Counted from the first letter of the stretch, positions 1-11,691 are shown. The stretch is DNA of 50,308 nucleotides from Stereocaulon alpinum (GCA_018257865.1 JAEUBA010000138.1:1-50308); one strand, 5' to 3'. The notes: generated by a model from the sequence alone, not told the origin. Program-made: numbers and translations.

Positions 1-499
1 ACCGTCCTACCGAATTACCACCGCAATAGACGATCCTACTAGTAGGCTATTCGTCTCACCTCACCGTTTCCTCGCGAAGCCAGATGGCTTCGAAAGCCAA
101 GAAAGAGCATAGGTCTACATCTACATGGGAATGAGAATTGGGAGCAACGCTGCAGTCCTAGCAACGCTGCAGCTTCCAGCAACGCTGCAGCTCCCAGCAA
201 CTCTGCAGTTCCCAGGTGCAGACCCACACCGCTGCTCAACACCGACAAGGGGCAAGCTATGCCTGATTTTGCATAGTCCAGCTGCCAAGCCAGGTGGAAC
301 GCCACCATTTTCATGCTTGTATTTCGCCTTGCATTTCGCTGCGCGTTTCGCTGCGCGAAAATCACACTCATTTGAATATTTCCTACTTTGTCGACTTTTC
401 GATTCTAGCTACGATAGCAGGCCATCTATCGATATCCTAGTACCTGCCGCCGCTTAGCATAGACTACCTGATACACCGGTTGTATCGAATCCGAAGACC
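1..499. other. Upstream flank of gypsy pol, no confident gene
   Basis: An open frame at 125-457 is in phase with the downstream pol frame and ends in a TAG that could be a mutated CAG. Its translation shows no protease or gag motif I recognise, so I do not call it. No 5' LTR matching the LTR at 4001-4273 is seen. The element is therefore either truncated here or extends left of the window. Confidence 0.4.
144..214. repeat. Four 17-18 bp tandem units
   Basis: Four adjacent copies of a unit like GCAACGCTGCAGCTCCCA, beginning at 144, 161, 179 and 197. The function is unknown. Confidence 0.8.
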
Positions 500-3400
500 T
501 TGCCAGCTAAGGCTCGACGCCCTAGCTGCAGCCCTTACAGGATAGACATCGCCCCGATTTCCGCTATCGCGATGTCTCATTTCTACCTTGGTAAGAAGTC
601 CGGGAGACTTCCTAATTCTAATACTTTTATCGCCTCCATACGGGATTTTGAAGGCGAAATCAACCGCAGAGCGGACCAACGCCAGGAGCGTCTTTTTCTT
701 GAGCTTGCCGCAGTGGATGCAAGCCTCTCACCCCAGGAAGCACTTGAGATCAAATACCAGGCCGACGAGGACCTGGTAAAAGCTAAGCTTCCACCACAGC
801 ACCAGGAGTTCGCCCCCCTCTTCTCGCGAAGAGACTCTGATATGCTACCTGATAGAAGACCGGGTGTGGACCGTAAAATCGAGCTTACTGGCCCGAATAC
901 CTTGACCTTTGAGCCGCTACGAAAGATGACCGATGAGCAACTCTCTGAAGCCAAACGCTACATTATGGACCACCTCCACAAGGGATTTATCGAGCCGTCG
1001 AATGCACCGCATGCGGCTCCGATACTCTTCGCTAGAAAGGAAGACGGTAGCTTGCGCTTCTGCGTCGATTTCCGGAAGCTTAACGACCTAACCAAGAAGG
1101 ATCCGTACCCGCTCCCGCTGATAGACGAGATGATGGCTCGAATCTGTAAAGCTAAGATCTTTACGAAGATCGACGTCCAACAGGCGTTCCACAGAGTAAG
1201 GATCCACCAGGACTCAGAGGACCTCGTCAGTTTCCGCAGTCGATACGGCACCTTCAAGTATAAGGTGATGCTATTTGGGTTGACAAACGCCCCAGCTACC
1301 TTCCAGCGTTTTATTAACGATATCCTAATGGAACACCTTGACGATTTCTGCTCAGCATATATGGATGATATCCTAATTTACTCTGAGTCTATCGCGGAGC
1401 ATGAGATCCACACCAAGAAGGTTATGGCTATCCTGCAAGCCAACGGCCTGCAGGCGGATATTAAGAAAAGCGAGTTCAACGTCACGAAGACTAAGTTCCT
1501 CGGCTTCGTCGTTGGAGTTGACGGTATTGAGGTGAATCCGGAGAAGGTCGCTGTCATCAAGACCTGGCAGTATGCAAGTAACGTGCGAGGTATCCAGAGC
1601 TACCTAGGCTTCTGCAACTTCTACCGAAGGTTTATCCAAGGATACAGCAGGATTGCTGCTCCGCTCGTCCGCCTGACAGCTAAGGATACACCTTTCCACT
1701 TCGACGATGCCTGTCGCCATGCTTGGGACTCCCTCCGCCAAGCACTCCTCTCTACCCCTGTCCTTAAGCATTATGATCCTTATAAGGAAACCCGCCTTGA
1801 GACGGATTCCTCAGACGGGGTAGTCGCTGGTGTCTTATCGCAGAAACATGAGGATGGCCTCTTCCACCCAGTAGGATACTTCTCGAAGACGATGGGGGAT
1901 GCGGAGTTGAATTACCCGATCCACGACAAGGAGCTACTCGCGATCTTCCGCTCCTTCCAGCAGTATAAGCCAGAGCTTCTCGGAGCCCAGAAGTCGGTCC
2001 ACGTGTACACGGATCATAAGGCCTTGGAATACTTTATGACTACCAAAGACCTCACAGCCCGCTAAGCTCGCTGGGCTGAGTTCTTTGCCGACTTCCACTT
2101 CATGATCATGTACCGCACGGGTATTACGAATACTGTGGCAGACACACTGTCTCGCAGGGAGCAAGATATTACGCCTCTGGAAGCCCGCAAACGCGCGATC
2201 CGGAGCCAGCAACTCCTCCTAAATGAGAAGGTTGACCCTCAGATACTGGAAGAGGTCGCTGTCTCCTCCCTTACCGCCTGTCCGGACTGCGACCTAGTCC
2301 AAGCTGTAGAAAAGGTCGAGCTATCACCTGTGGCTACGCCAACGGACCCTGAAGAGCCAGAAGAGTACCTAGAAGGCGAAGCGCCTGATCCCGCCTCGGT
2401 AACCGCATACGATATCGAGGGCTATAATATCATCGACCAGGTAATCGACGCCAATAAGAACTCGCCGGAGCTGGAACCCCTGCGGGAGCAAGCCCGCAAC
2501 AACCACCTCGACTACGACCTAGACCATGGCAAGCTGTACTTCCAAGGCAGACTTGAGGTACCGATGGAGCCACCGGAGCTGCGGACATCTTTGATCCGCC
2601 ATATTCACGCCCAGCCAGCTGTCGCGCATGCAGGGATTAGTAAGGTCAAGATAATCCTGTCTAGACAGTACCACTGGAGGAATGTTGGAAACGATGTGGC
2701 ACGGTATATCGCCAATTGCAGCTGCACCCGTATGAAGGCCCGCAGGGATAAGACCCCAGGCTTCCTAAAGCCCCTGGAGATTCCAGCCCGTCCATATCAG
2801 CACTTGACTATGGACTTCACTGAGCTACCGCTAGACGAGGCTGGCTACGACTTTGCTTTTGTGGTTATGGACCGACTATCGAAGAAATCTCTCTCGGTAC
2901 CATGCCATAAAACTATTACGGCTAAAGGGATGGCTGAGTTATTCCTAACTCACTAGACCCGCCACTGGGGCATGCCCGACTCTATCGTGTCGGATCGAGG
3001 GGCACAGTTCGTGTCAACTTTCTGGAAGGAGTACTGCCGTATCCTAGGCACTAAGGTGAAGCTGACGACATCCTACAATCCGAATGTCGACGGCCAAACG
3101 GAGATTATGAACCAGTATGTGAAGCAGCGCCTCCGGCCTTTCTGCACATACTACCAGGACAACTGGAGCCAGATGCTACCAATTATGGATCTGGCCCAGT
3201 TGACGTTACCCCACGAATCTCTGGGTATTACACCTTTCCAGCTGCTGAACGGATATGAGCCACGTACTTCCTGGGACCTCCGCAATCCCGACCCTCCTGC
3301 CACCGCCTCGGAGAAGCTGAATCGCGAAGACGCTATGCGAGTCGCCTCCCGAATGGAAAACGCTATACGATTTGCACACTCCTCCTTGCAGTCGCAGCAG

Positions 3401-4000
3401 GATAAGATGAGACGAATGGCTGACCGTAAGCGTCGCGAGGTGGACTGGGATGTTGGAGATCTGGTGCTAGTCGATACCCGAAACTGGAAAATGGATCGGC
3501 CCTCCCGCAAGCTCTCTGACAGCTGGTACGGTCCAGTTAAGGTCTTAGAAAAGATTGGCGAAAGCTGGAAGGTGGAACTCCCACAGGACTGGACAATCTG
3601 GCCAGTATTCCACTCCCACTCCCTCCGCAAGTATCCCGACAATCCCCTACCAGGACAGCAACGCCCTGACCCGGCCCCAATACAACTTCTGCCGGAGCAA
3701 GACGAGTGGGAATTAGAGGAGATACTAGGCTCTAAGCTAGTTGGCTCTACCTTAAAGTATCGGATTAAGTAGAGAGGTGCTGATGAAGACCTGGAATGGT
3801 ATCCCTGCTCCGATGCAATGACGGCGCCTCACGTATTGAGGGCCTTCCACCTGCAGTACCCTGACGCGAAGGGCCCTCCGCGAGCACTTCCTGCCTGGCT
3901 GAGGGCCTACAACGATGGAATCGACGACTATACCCACCTCGACGACAATCGCCCGATGACTGCAACTGCGCGGACGCAGTTTTTCAGAGGGGGGGGGTAG
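500..4000 (+). pseudogene. Ty3/gypsy pol polyprotein, RIP-damaged
   Basis: One frame runs from 500 to 4000 and is broken by three in-frame stops, at 2063-2065 (TAA), 2954-2956 (TAG) and 3770-3772 (TAG). Reverse transcriptase comes first, with the YMDD catalytic motif at 1358-1369. RNase H follows, with its D-E-D residues spread to about 2015. The integrase has an HHCC-like zinc region at about 2600-2715, but its second cysteine pair reads C-x-C rather than the usual C-x2-C, followed by a D-D-E core (TMDF near 2810, VSDRG near 2988, GQTE near 3100). A chromodomain-like tail spans about 3700-3860. The first two stops are explained by CAA or CAG to TAR, and the third by TGG to TAG inside the chromodomain. 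The frame ends in a G-run and TAG directly before the LTR. With stops in RNase H, integrase and chromodomain, it cannot make the full polyprotein. Confidence 0.93.
3986..4000 (+). other. Polypurine tract before 3' LTR
   Basis: A run AGAGGGGGGGGG followed by TAG sits immediately before TGTTACG, as expected for the plus-strand primer of a Ty3/gypsy element. Confidence 0.8.
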
Positions 4001-4273
4001 TGTTACGATCCTAATCCAGAGGCCCTGCTACTAGCATGGAGGTGGCGTATTGGCATAGAGATAGCTTGGCATACTGGTCAACACGGTTCCCGGATAGGGA
4101 CTAGCGGCGAGCTAGCCCCAGGGGTATTTAGGCTTGCGAGCTCACCAGCTCTTTCCTTTCTTCTTCGTCCTATTTTCTAGATACCAAGCGTAGCCTATTG
4201 GCCAAATCCTAATACAAGGTGGTTTCCTTCAAAGCTGCCTTCTCCTGCGATCACCTCTGGGCGAGCCGTAACA
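4001..4273 (+). repeat. 3' LTR of the first gypsy element
   Basis: The LTR begins TGTTACG and ends CGTAACA, a perfect 7-bp terminal inverted repeat with TG...CA ends. It directly follows pol and its polypurine tract. The length is 273 bp. The partner LTR is not in the window, so no target duplication can be checked. Confidence 0.85.
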
Positions 4274-4750
4274 GAACGATTAACAGCACGATTAAAAGCG
4301 TTATATTTTTCCAGCTGCACTACAGCGTTCTAGGGAGAAACGTCTAAAGAATAGAACTACAATTCTTGTAATTTGAAAGAACTGCGGGGACAGAGTTTAA
4401 GATGCCTGCATAACAGATTCATTCCGGCACAGGTGGTTTTCCGCCACCTATGGAGGGACGTTAGAAAGTATGTTATCTGCAAATCTGTTGTGCTATTACT
4501 AGACTTTGGGGGGGGGGGGGGTTGGTTACACGGTGCCGTTCAGAAAATCCATCAACTGTACCCCCTGTACGTCGATGCTCTTGACGGGACATTTTATTGG
4601 CGCGAGCCTCAGATACCGATACGACAGCAATTTTCTTACGTCTTTCACTATCGTCGCCGAGTTGGTATCTTCGCTATCGGGCGAATTGTGCGTGCAATGT
4701 CCATAGCTACCCAGACTTTATAACATCTCAAGATCTTCCTGAGTTTCGAA
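4274..4750. other. Intergenic, with TIR terminus F
   Basis: No gene is recognised. The stretch holds TIR terminus F (listed separately) and a run of about 14 G at 4507-4520. The DUF3723-like stop codon lies at its right edge. Confidence 0.6.
4384..4463 (-). repeat. TIR-family terminus F (right end)
   Basis: Read on the minus strand from 4463 it starts TAACGTCCCTCC, then a GTGGCG block and a GTGCCG block. It continues with GCATCTTAAACTCTG, which closely matches terminus C (GCATCTCAAACTCTG) and resembles terminus D. It is the right end of an element whose left end is not seen. The first gypsy element lies just inside it. Confidence 0.6.
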
Positions 4751-7517
4751 TCAACGACCTTGCTCTTTTGCTTCGATGCCAATCTCCATTGCAGACAGGA
4801 GTAGTTCGTAGTCGATATCGATATCTGATTCCCGGATCAAGAGTATCGTGTAGGTGCCATCGGCGATCACAGCATCATAACACTGCTGTGGAGCCAGCAT
4901 ACGAAGCTCGGCATTGAAGAGCCTCCATTTCCCCCGGACCCAGTTCATCGCCAGCTTCTCGATTTCGGAGGAGTCGGAGCGCTCAATTGTGTGAGTTGAT
5001 ACAGCTTTCCAGATGCCTCCATCACGAACCTTGAAGTTGATGTGAACCGTTGTATCATTGGATGCTTCCTCAAGTAGGGCTCCTGAGCTTTCGGCGTGAA
5101 TGTCTTCCCCGGGTTCTGGGTCTATGTCTTGATCTATGTCGAGCAACTCGTCGAGTCCGATCCTTTGCTGATCCTCTAACCTCCTTTCATCCTCCAGATT
5201 TGGATTTTGTCGTCTTTCCCATTCTTCCCGCTCTTGTGCTTGCCCTCCCAGTCTCCATCGATGTGTCTTCTTTAGCTTGAGCCTCTGTGATCTCTCCTGA
5301 TGCTCTTTTCTGGCCTGGGTTCGTCTGGCCTGTTTTTTTTTGGATTTTTCTTCCTGATCTCGTCCATCTTGCTTTTGTTTCTCCAGCTTCTGCCTTTCCA
5401 GCTTCTGCATCTCCAGCTTCTGCCTTTCCAACTCTTGCCTTTCCAACTCTTGCCTCTCCAGCTCCTGCCTCTCCAGCTCCTGCCTCTCTCGTTCCTGTCT
5501 CTCCAGCTCCTGCCTCTCCAGCTCCTGCCTCTCCAGCTCCTGCCTCTCCAGCTCCTGCCTCTCTCGTTCCTGTCTCTCCAGCTCCTGCCTCTCTCGTTCC
5601 TGTCTCTCCAGCTCCTGCCTCTCCAGCTCCTGCCTCTCCAGCTCCTGCCTCTCTCGTTCCTCTCTCCACAGCTCCTGCCTCTCTCGTTCCTGCCTCTCCA
5701 GCTCCTGCCTCTCTCGTTCCTGTCTCTCCAGCTCCTGTCTCCCTTGTTCCTGTCTTTCCAGCTCCTGCCTCTCTATTTCCTGCCCCCCCCTTATTGCAAC
5801 ATCTCTCGGACGTAATTCTCCTAAAGGCAGAGATGAGGGCTTTCCAAAGAACGCAGAATAGATGGATTTCCGGACGAGAAAGGACGTAATGCCCTCGCCT
5901 TGCTCCTCATCCACGTCATGTAGGTGATGAATGAAGAGTGACTTGCGATCTTCCACGTATTCCTCTGTGCTCGGTAGCCCGCACCTCCGCTTCTTTTTCA
6001 CCCCAGCACCATCCGTGACGGGTAGAGGTCTGGAATTTTCTGATGAGTTTCTTGCACCCCTCGCCCGGGGATGTTCTTTCAGAGCAGTAATCTCTGGCGA
6101 CTCGAAGCCTAAGCGTTCGGCGAGATCAGCGAACTCGCGCAGCACCGTTCGGTCCGCGTTGGTAGTGTGCCGCGCCAAAAGCTCTTTTCGTTTGAGATCC
6201 CTAGGCATTTCGAGATAGTGGCGCATGGCGTAGGCATACAACTGTCGAACGCCTAGATCCACACGATCTGCCGACCTTGCAGGGCTGGACCAGAAGCTGG
6301 ATTCTGTGACCTGGATGACAACCCGGTCGGCCCTTTGATGGGTGTCGGAAAAAGCCTTGAACCGCGCGGTGGACACCGTGTCGCCCGGTGAAGGCCTAAC
6401 CAACCTCGTCATGCAATCGGCCAACGCCTTGAGGTAGTTCAGGTTCTTGAAGAGCGCAGAGAAGGAAGGAATCAACCCGTCCACAGCCTGCAGCCTCGCC
6501 CATATCCCTACGCGATGTTGTTCGCTGAAAGCGCTGAAGATTGTCCCTCCTAGCACTTGACCCCGTAATTCGTCAGCGTCCCTTGTGCATATTCGTGGTG
6601 CTCGAAGCTCCAAAGCCTTCACGGTGACTTCATCCATATATTGCATTACGTTCGCGTCGTGCTGGAGAAGCTTCCCCCACACGTCTTCGATATGGTACAG
6701 ATAGTGCAAGATTACCTGTCGAGCTTTCAGCACATTCGTCACGCCGGCGGGGGTAGCCACTCACGTCATCGCATTTGATGGCCAATATCGTGTTCCACGT
6801 GTGGAGCCTCATGCCGCCCCACAAACCGGGGATCCCGCGGAGGGCATCCAAAGCTGCGGTCAGCTCCTCGTGCCCGAGAAGCTGCTTGAGGCACCGCTTC
6901 CCATGAAGACTCAATCGGCTCCACCACCGCCATTCAAAGCGCAAATTCTGTTGGAAATGGTACTGACGGATCTTGCGGTAGATCTCGCCATCGTTCGGCT
7001 TCTTTTCGTTGGAATATTCCTCGACCAGGCATGTTCTCAGATTAGGGTCGACGTCTGTACACGGCATCCGTCAGGATCGTTATTCTCCATAGAGAGAATG
7101 AAGCCTACCGGCGAGGTACAGATCCACCGTCCACCACTCCAACCCCAACTCTTTCGCCGCCTGGATACGGTGTCGCCCGTGCAGGCATTCGACCTGACAG
7201 CCGGCCGGAAAATCCAGCTCCGGATACCCGCCCTGCGGATATTTTCCGAGTTGCCGCGCCGAGACCCCCGAAAGCTCTTCCGCGGCTTCGAGGGATGTCT
7301 GATCAACGACGGCTGGGATGTGGTTGTGCTCGTCAAGCCGTCGACAGTCCTTTCGAAAATCCGCTTTCAATCTCTCGACGTTCTTGCCGTCGAGTTCCCT
7401 CGGCCGGCTCCATTGGAAATGTAGCCACTTAAGCCTGATGCAGGCGGTTCCCTTGTACTTGATGCGTTTTTCTGCCTCGATTCTCGACTCTTCCTCTCGA
7501 TTTTGGGTTCTCCACAT
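4751..7517 (-). CDS. DUF3723-like protein, intact, three exons
   Basis: Exons 7517-7109, 7054-6765 and 6715-4751 join to 2664 nt, an uninterrupted 887-residue protein. Intron 1 (7055-7108) runs from GTAGGC to TACAG, and intron 2 (6716-6764) from GTGAGT to GACAG. The N-terminal 250 residues match the pattern I know from fungal DUF3723 proteins: a LHGRHRIQAA block near residues 112-121, a VEEYSNEKKP block and a GLWGGM block. A charged glutamate/arginine/glutamine coiled coil follows. The C-terminus has the family's RLFNAELRMLAPQ-type ending. DUF3723 genes are frequent accessory cargo of the giant fungal Starship elements; the molecular function is unknown. The frame is open although both protein-coding neighbours on its right are RIP-damaged. 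The start at 7517 is the first Met before the conserved region; an upstream exon cannot be excluded. Confidence 0.85.
5380..5790 (-). repeat. 15-bp coding repeats for a coiled coil
   Basis: Plus-strand units such as CTCCAGCTCCTGCCT alternate with CTCTCGTTCCTGTCT. On the minus strand they encode Glu/Arg/Gln/Leu pentads (ERQEL, ERQER). They lie inside the DUF3723-like exon 3 and will vary in copy number between strains. The long plus-strand open frames here are only shadows of this repeat. Confidence 0.9.
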
Positions 7518-7837
7518 CTCGACACGCTTTGCCCGGTGACGGATCGGAACGAAGAGGGTACATCATATCTTGGGACAGGGAGAGCTCGTGAAAATACAGG
7601 ACATTCATGGGGAGCCAGTTCTGGCACCCCCCACCTCAAAAGTGTGGACCTCCCCTCCAAATTTGTCCACCCCCCCCTTCCCCACTGCTAATTAACTTCG
7701 TCTGATCTGTGCTTTAAATAGCAACTCGACCATTGCAAGACTCACATCCTCTTGCGGTATCTATGCCTCTACTCAAGTTTACTTTCCACCCGCCAACTAC
7801 ATTCCGCACAACCTAATCCTTCATCGCGAAGCCGAAG
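7518..7837. promoter_or_regulatory. Divergent intergenic region
   Basis: These 320 bp separate two genes transcribed away from each other (DUF3723-like leftward, kinase-like rightward), so both promoters should lie here. It contains C-rich runs around 7628-7685, the inverted pair TGTGGAC and GTCCAC near 7642-7670, and a TTTAAATA stretch near 7712. No proven element is identified. Confidence 0.4.
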
Positions 7838-8899
7838 ATGAGTTCCCGAAATCCCAACCGCGACGCCCAGTTCCAAATGGAAGGTCTGACAGGGCTGGAG
7901 CAGTCTACTTTGCTTCCAGAGCCCGAAGGCCACGTCACAGAAGGGCATGCGCCAAAAAGAAAGAGATCCCTCTCTCCGCAGAGAGCTGGGGTGGTGAGAA
8001 GGCCTGGGATTCAATACAAGGGGATGAAAGACGGCTCGCCGTGGGAAAGCTATTAGAAAATCTTTTAGCTCAAGTTCGATCGTTTCGTGACCGTCGCCGT
8101 CCGGAAAGAGCCTTTCCGCAAGTGTGTCATCGTGAAGAGGTTTTCGGAGCCAGGCTCCCAAGAGGAGCTCCGGATGATCCACATCATCCGGCATGACCAC
8201 ATCGTGACCGTCCTGGAGACCTTTCGTTTCGAGGGCTCCTTTTACGTCGTTCTCGAGCGTATGGCCATTTCTCTTGTGTAGATCGTCGCATCTCCCCCTT
8301 ATCCCGGCGAGCCGGAATTGGCCGCCATACTGGGACAGGTAGATCAGGCGGCGATGAAGTCACGAAGCATGTGCTGACTACAGTAGATATTTGGCGGTCT
8401 CGCATACCTTGCCTCACAAGGACTAGAGCACGGGTCGTTAAGCTGCTCAAACGTCCTTCCGAGCGCTGAAGGAGACGTCAAGATCGGTACGTCTCTATCA
8501 CTAATAATACAGAACTTCGCCGATCTGGAATGGCAGCGGATTAAGAATGCTGTTGCCGCATCGCTCCCTCACGCAACGTTGGTGTCCGAGACGTGAGGGC
8601 ACTGAGCAGAATTATGATGGAATTGATGCAGAAACACATCAAAGAGGACGGAGTCGTCGGGATCGAGAATTTGGAGCGTTGGCCTTCCGATTCCGCTGCC
8701 GTCGAATTTCTATCGGCGACGACGTCTGCCAGTTCGGCAAAGGAACTGATAACGGTGAGTTAGGACTCGGTCCGTATATCCCTCGTCTGACGTCTCCAGC
8801 ACCGCATACTTCAGTGTGACTGGCGGAAAGACTGGCTTGAGTGGATGGTGGATTGGGCCGGAGTCTCCGCCTACCGACTCCACAAGCCAGCGGGATAGA
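7838..8899 (+). pseudogene. Kinase-like accessory protein, RIP-damaged
   Basis: From ATG at 7838 the frame is conserved but has stops at 8054-8056, 8066-8068 and 8279-8281 and a TAA near 8541. The third and fourth fit a changed CAG or CAA. The readable parts are a FDRFVTVAVRKEPF block with the beta-3-like region, a HIIRHDHIV helix, an LERMAISLV hinge, and after a short intron a GLAYLASQGLEHGSL block. This is a small kinase-like fold lacking a clear HRD and DFG, as I recall for a common fungal accessory family. Likely introns lie near 8336-8386, 8494-8519 and 8755-8800, all with GT...AG ends. The end is a TAG near 8897. The activity of the parent protein is unknown. Confidence 0.65.
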
Positions 8900-9254
8900 C
8901 GGCTCCTGAGAACGTTGAAGCGCCGTTGTGTCTATCAGGTCAAGCGGTCCAATCACTTTTCCTGACCTCCGACTTTTATCACCATCCTCTACTGATTCTA
9001 AATTTAGCGCGTAGTCAAAACCGGCTCCTCCCAAACATCCATTTCTAATCTTTTCCTCCAAAAAAGGCTGCTCGTCTCCTTATATTCCGCCCAATTCCGT
9101 TGCTTTATATTCTTCCACCTTCCCTCACCTTCTCTATTTTTCCCTCTCACTCACACACCCACTCTCTCTCTGCCTGCGTTTTCATTCGCCCCCCTTTCCT
9201 TCATCTTCCTCCCAAAGAACACCATCATTCGTCTCCCCACTCCATACGTTCCCT
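8900..9254. other. Pyrimidine-rich intergenic leader
   Basis: No gene is recognised. The last 150 bases are CT-rich (a CACTCTCTCTCTGCC stretch), typical of a fungal promoter or 5' leader of the ferric-reductase gene starting at 9255. Confidence 0.5.
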
Positions 9255-10578
9255 ATGGATGTCCCTCAGATCTACGCTACGGCCGCAGGCGGCTTCTTCC
9301 TAGTCTTTATCATCATCAACTTCCTCTCACGGACGGTACGGGAAAGGATCGCTCTTTTTATATCCAAGCACCTCACTTATCCGTACTTCCTCCACCGCCA
9401 TCGACTTCTGGGTCCGTGGACTCGAAGCGGTGTCCTCGTCTAGCTAATCTACATCGCTCTCAACGCTTTTTGTCTCGGCTTCAGAGTTCCCACACTGTCG
9501 AAAGCTGGTCTCCGAGCGGGGAACCTGTCGCTGGCCAATATGATCCCTCTCTTCGCCGGTCCTTATCTCAGCTTCCTGGCCGACCTGCTCGGCTTTCGTT
9601 TGGGCACTGTGAAGGTGTGGGATTAAGGGCGTCGGTCAAGAGATAGTAGTGGTAGAATAGCAAGTGCAAGGATGCTGCATGTAAGACGGAGGTAGAAGTG
9701 AACAACTGTTAACCGTAACGAGTGTCTGCTGCTAGAATAATTACATGTAGAAAAGAATGCATGATGTTAAGATGTAGCAACAGTAGTTGCTACATAAAGG
9801 TCTCAGTCGCCAAGTCCTTGCTGACGAATCGCCATCCATTAACCAATCGCCATCTGATAATCAATCGCATGCAGCTGTCCCATCCACACCACCACAGCAC
9901 GTATCGCCGCGTTCACCGTTCGGCAGGTCTGATGTCGTTCGCACTGTTGCTGTTCCACGCTCTGGTCGTCGTGGTCTAGCGAACTTCATTTTCCCTGAGA
10001 GTACTGGAGCATCTCTATAGGACGCTCGTATATCCCTGGCGCTGCTTGCGCTATGTGGCACTGACTGCGTGTAGGTAGGATCGTCGTTGTGTCTGCTTAT
10101 ATTGCTCTCCCATCCCCTCTTGCGCAGACCCTCATACGAAATCTTCCTTCGCACGCACCAAGCACTGGCCGTGCTTTCTGCCTACTCGATTTGGCGTCAT
10201 CTGCCGTCCGACTCGCTGTTCCCCCGCATATACATCTATATCTCTGCCGGGCTGTTCGTCTCTACGTCGGTCGTCCAATGCGTCAGCGTTATGTAGCGGA
10301 ATAGAACCTTCCGCTATAGTCGCGCCCGAGCCCTCGTGACTCACGCCGAAGGCTCAGTCAAGATCCAGACTACACTGTCCCTGCCGTAGAAGGTCGACGC
10401 CGGATAACATATCAACTTGTGGATTCCTTCCGCAAGCTTCTGGTCCTGCCTGCAGAGCCATCCGTTCGTGGTGACCTCGTGGTCGCATAAGGAGCAAACC
10501 CAACTGGATCTGTTCGTGGAACCTCGCCGGGGACTGACTTAGGAACTTCTGTATCACGCTCAGGCCGGCGAACGGCCC
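9255..10578 (+). pseudogene. Ferric reductase (FRE-type), broken and truncated
   Basis: The first 120 residues have a membrane helix and the GLRAGNLSLANMIPLFAGP block of fungal ferric reductases. Heme-ligand histidines are visible: the pair in VHRSAGLMSFALLLFH and the pair in RTHQALAVLSAYSIWRH. An AGxHINLWIP element and the HPFVVTSW FAD-binding motif follow. The frame contains TAG or TAA at about 9441, 9977, 10294, 10387, 10405 and 10540, nearly all explained by CAR to TAR. A solo LTR (9608-9896) interrupts it, and removing the LTR with one copy of its target duplication puts the codons back in phase (G-T-Y-R-R). The NAD-binding half is missing after 10578. FRE genes are common Starship cargo. 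Confidence 0.88.
9608..9896 (+). mobile_element. Solo LTR inserted in the ferric-reductase gene
   Basis: It starts TGTGAAGGTGTGG and ends CCACACCACCACA, imperfect inverted termini with TG...CA ends, and is flanked by a 4-bp target duplication GCAC (9604-9607 and 9897-9900). A second copy of the same family lies at 48330-48650. An internal hairpin GTAGCAAC/GTTGCTAC is present near 9775-9795. There is no internal coding region, so it is a solo LTR or a very short non-autonomous element. Confidence 0.85.
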
Positions 10579-10594
10579 CCCCTCCTCTTCTTAG

Positions 10595-11691
10595 TTAATT
10601 TGCTTCCTCTTCCCTGGCTCCCTTGGTCTTCTTTTCCCCTCCTTGTCTGCTCGTATCCCCTGCGCGTTTTGCCCCTGCCTGCTGTGGCTGAACCTGCATG
10701 TGTTGCATCCCAAGTTTGAGAACCTTTTGCCAGTCCATCCCCCATTCAGCTAGCAGCGCATTCATATATTCGTCAACAGTCAACTCTTGAAGCATGACCT
10801 CAGTGGCATCGCTTTCGCTCCCATCATCTGACCAAATTATGGTATCATAAAATTTGGCTAGTTTATCAATCGTACGTAGAGCTTCCTGCTTGGCGCGTGC
10901 TTCTATAGAGACGATGTTAGCCGGACCAGTTACGATAATAAGATACAAAGTCCGCTAAGTGGAGAGCCAAGGAGTGTTTTCTCTGTGAATGAAGAGATGA
11001 AGAGATGGCAAACCGTGCCATTGCCAAAGGGTATTAATCGCACATAGATGAAGCAACGGGTTGTTGAATACATACTCTGTTCCTTTGTCTCCCAGCTAGT
11101 CTCAAATTCACCTTTTGCTCGCCGACCCAAAATATATATATTTTTCATATGTTTGGGTACTTGAGGATGAGATGCCCACACGAACTTATCACCAGCAGGC
11201 TTGAGGACTTTGATGAGGTTGATAGGCTGATGCATTCGATAGAGGCGGCCGTTTCTGGTGATTGCTGCAGCGTTCTCAAGTTGAACTTTAACATCCCGAA
11301 TCTCGCTCTCTAGCTTATCAAAGCGACGGTCGACCGCTTGGAACCGTTTATCTATCTCTTCAAACCGTGTATCCATCTTCTTCTCCACCTCTTCAAACCG
11401 TTTATCCATCTTCTTCTCCACCTCTTCAAACCGTTTATCCACCTCTTCAAACCGTCCATCCATCTTCTTTTCCACTTCGCGAAACTGAGATGCAATGAAT
11501 TCACGCTGACCAAGAAACTCTTGTTGCATTCTTTGGTTGTAGGCATCGAAAGTCCGGCCCACGATCTTGAGACTTTGATCGACATATTCAAAAGGTGGAT
11601 CGTTTTCGGAGGGTGGGGTTCGAACGATATCCCGGGCCAGCTGGCCCATCATGGGCAGAGAGTGTGGGAATTTGTAGTCCATGTGTGACAT
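10595..11691 (-). CDS. Coiled-coil protein of unknown function, intact
   Basis: Exons 11691-11076 and 10902-10595 join in frame to 924 nt, 307 residues. The intron (10903-11075) starts GTATGT, has a GCTAAC branch site and ends CTATAG. The N-terminus has a short proline-containing block (HSLPMMGQLARDIVRTPPSENDP) that I associate with an unnamed fungal family. Residues of about 75-140 are a heptad coiled coil built from near-identical 11-residue units (KRFEEVEKKMD). The C-terminus is basic. There are no membrane segments. An upstream Met at 11847 exists but adds an unconserved extension. No function can be given. Confidence 0.6.

Noticed and set aside
4507..4520. Run of about 14 G as a second polypurine tract
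   Set aside because: It is not followed by TG or a sequence matching either LTR. Probably a simple repeat.
5287..5889. Long plus-strand frames of 171-200 codons rich in Leu/Pro/Ala
   Set aside because: They are the complement of the Glu/Arg/Gln coiled-coil repeat in the minus-strand DUF3723-like exon 3 and have no features of their own.
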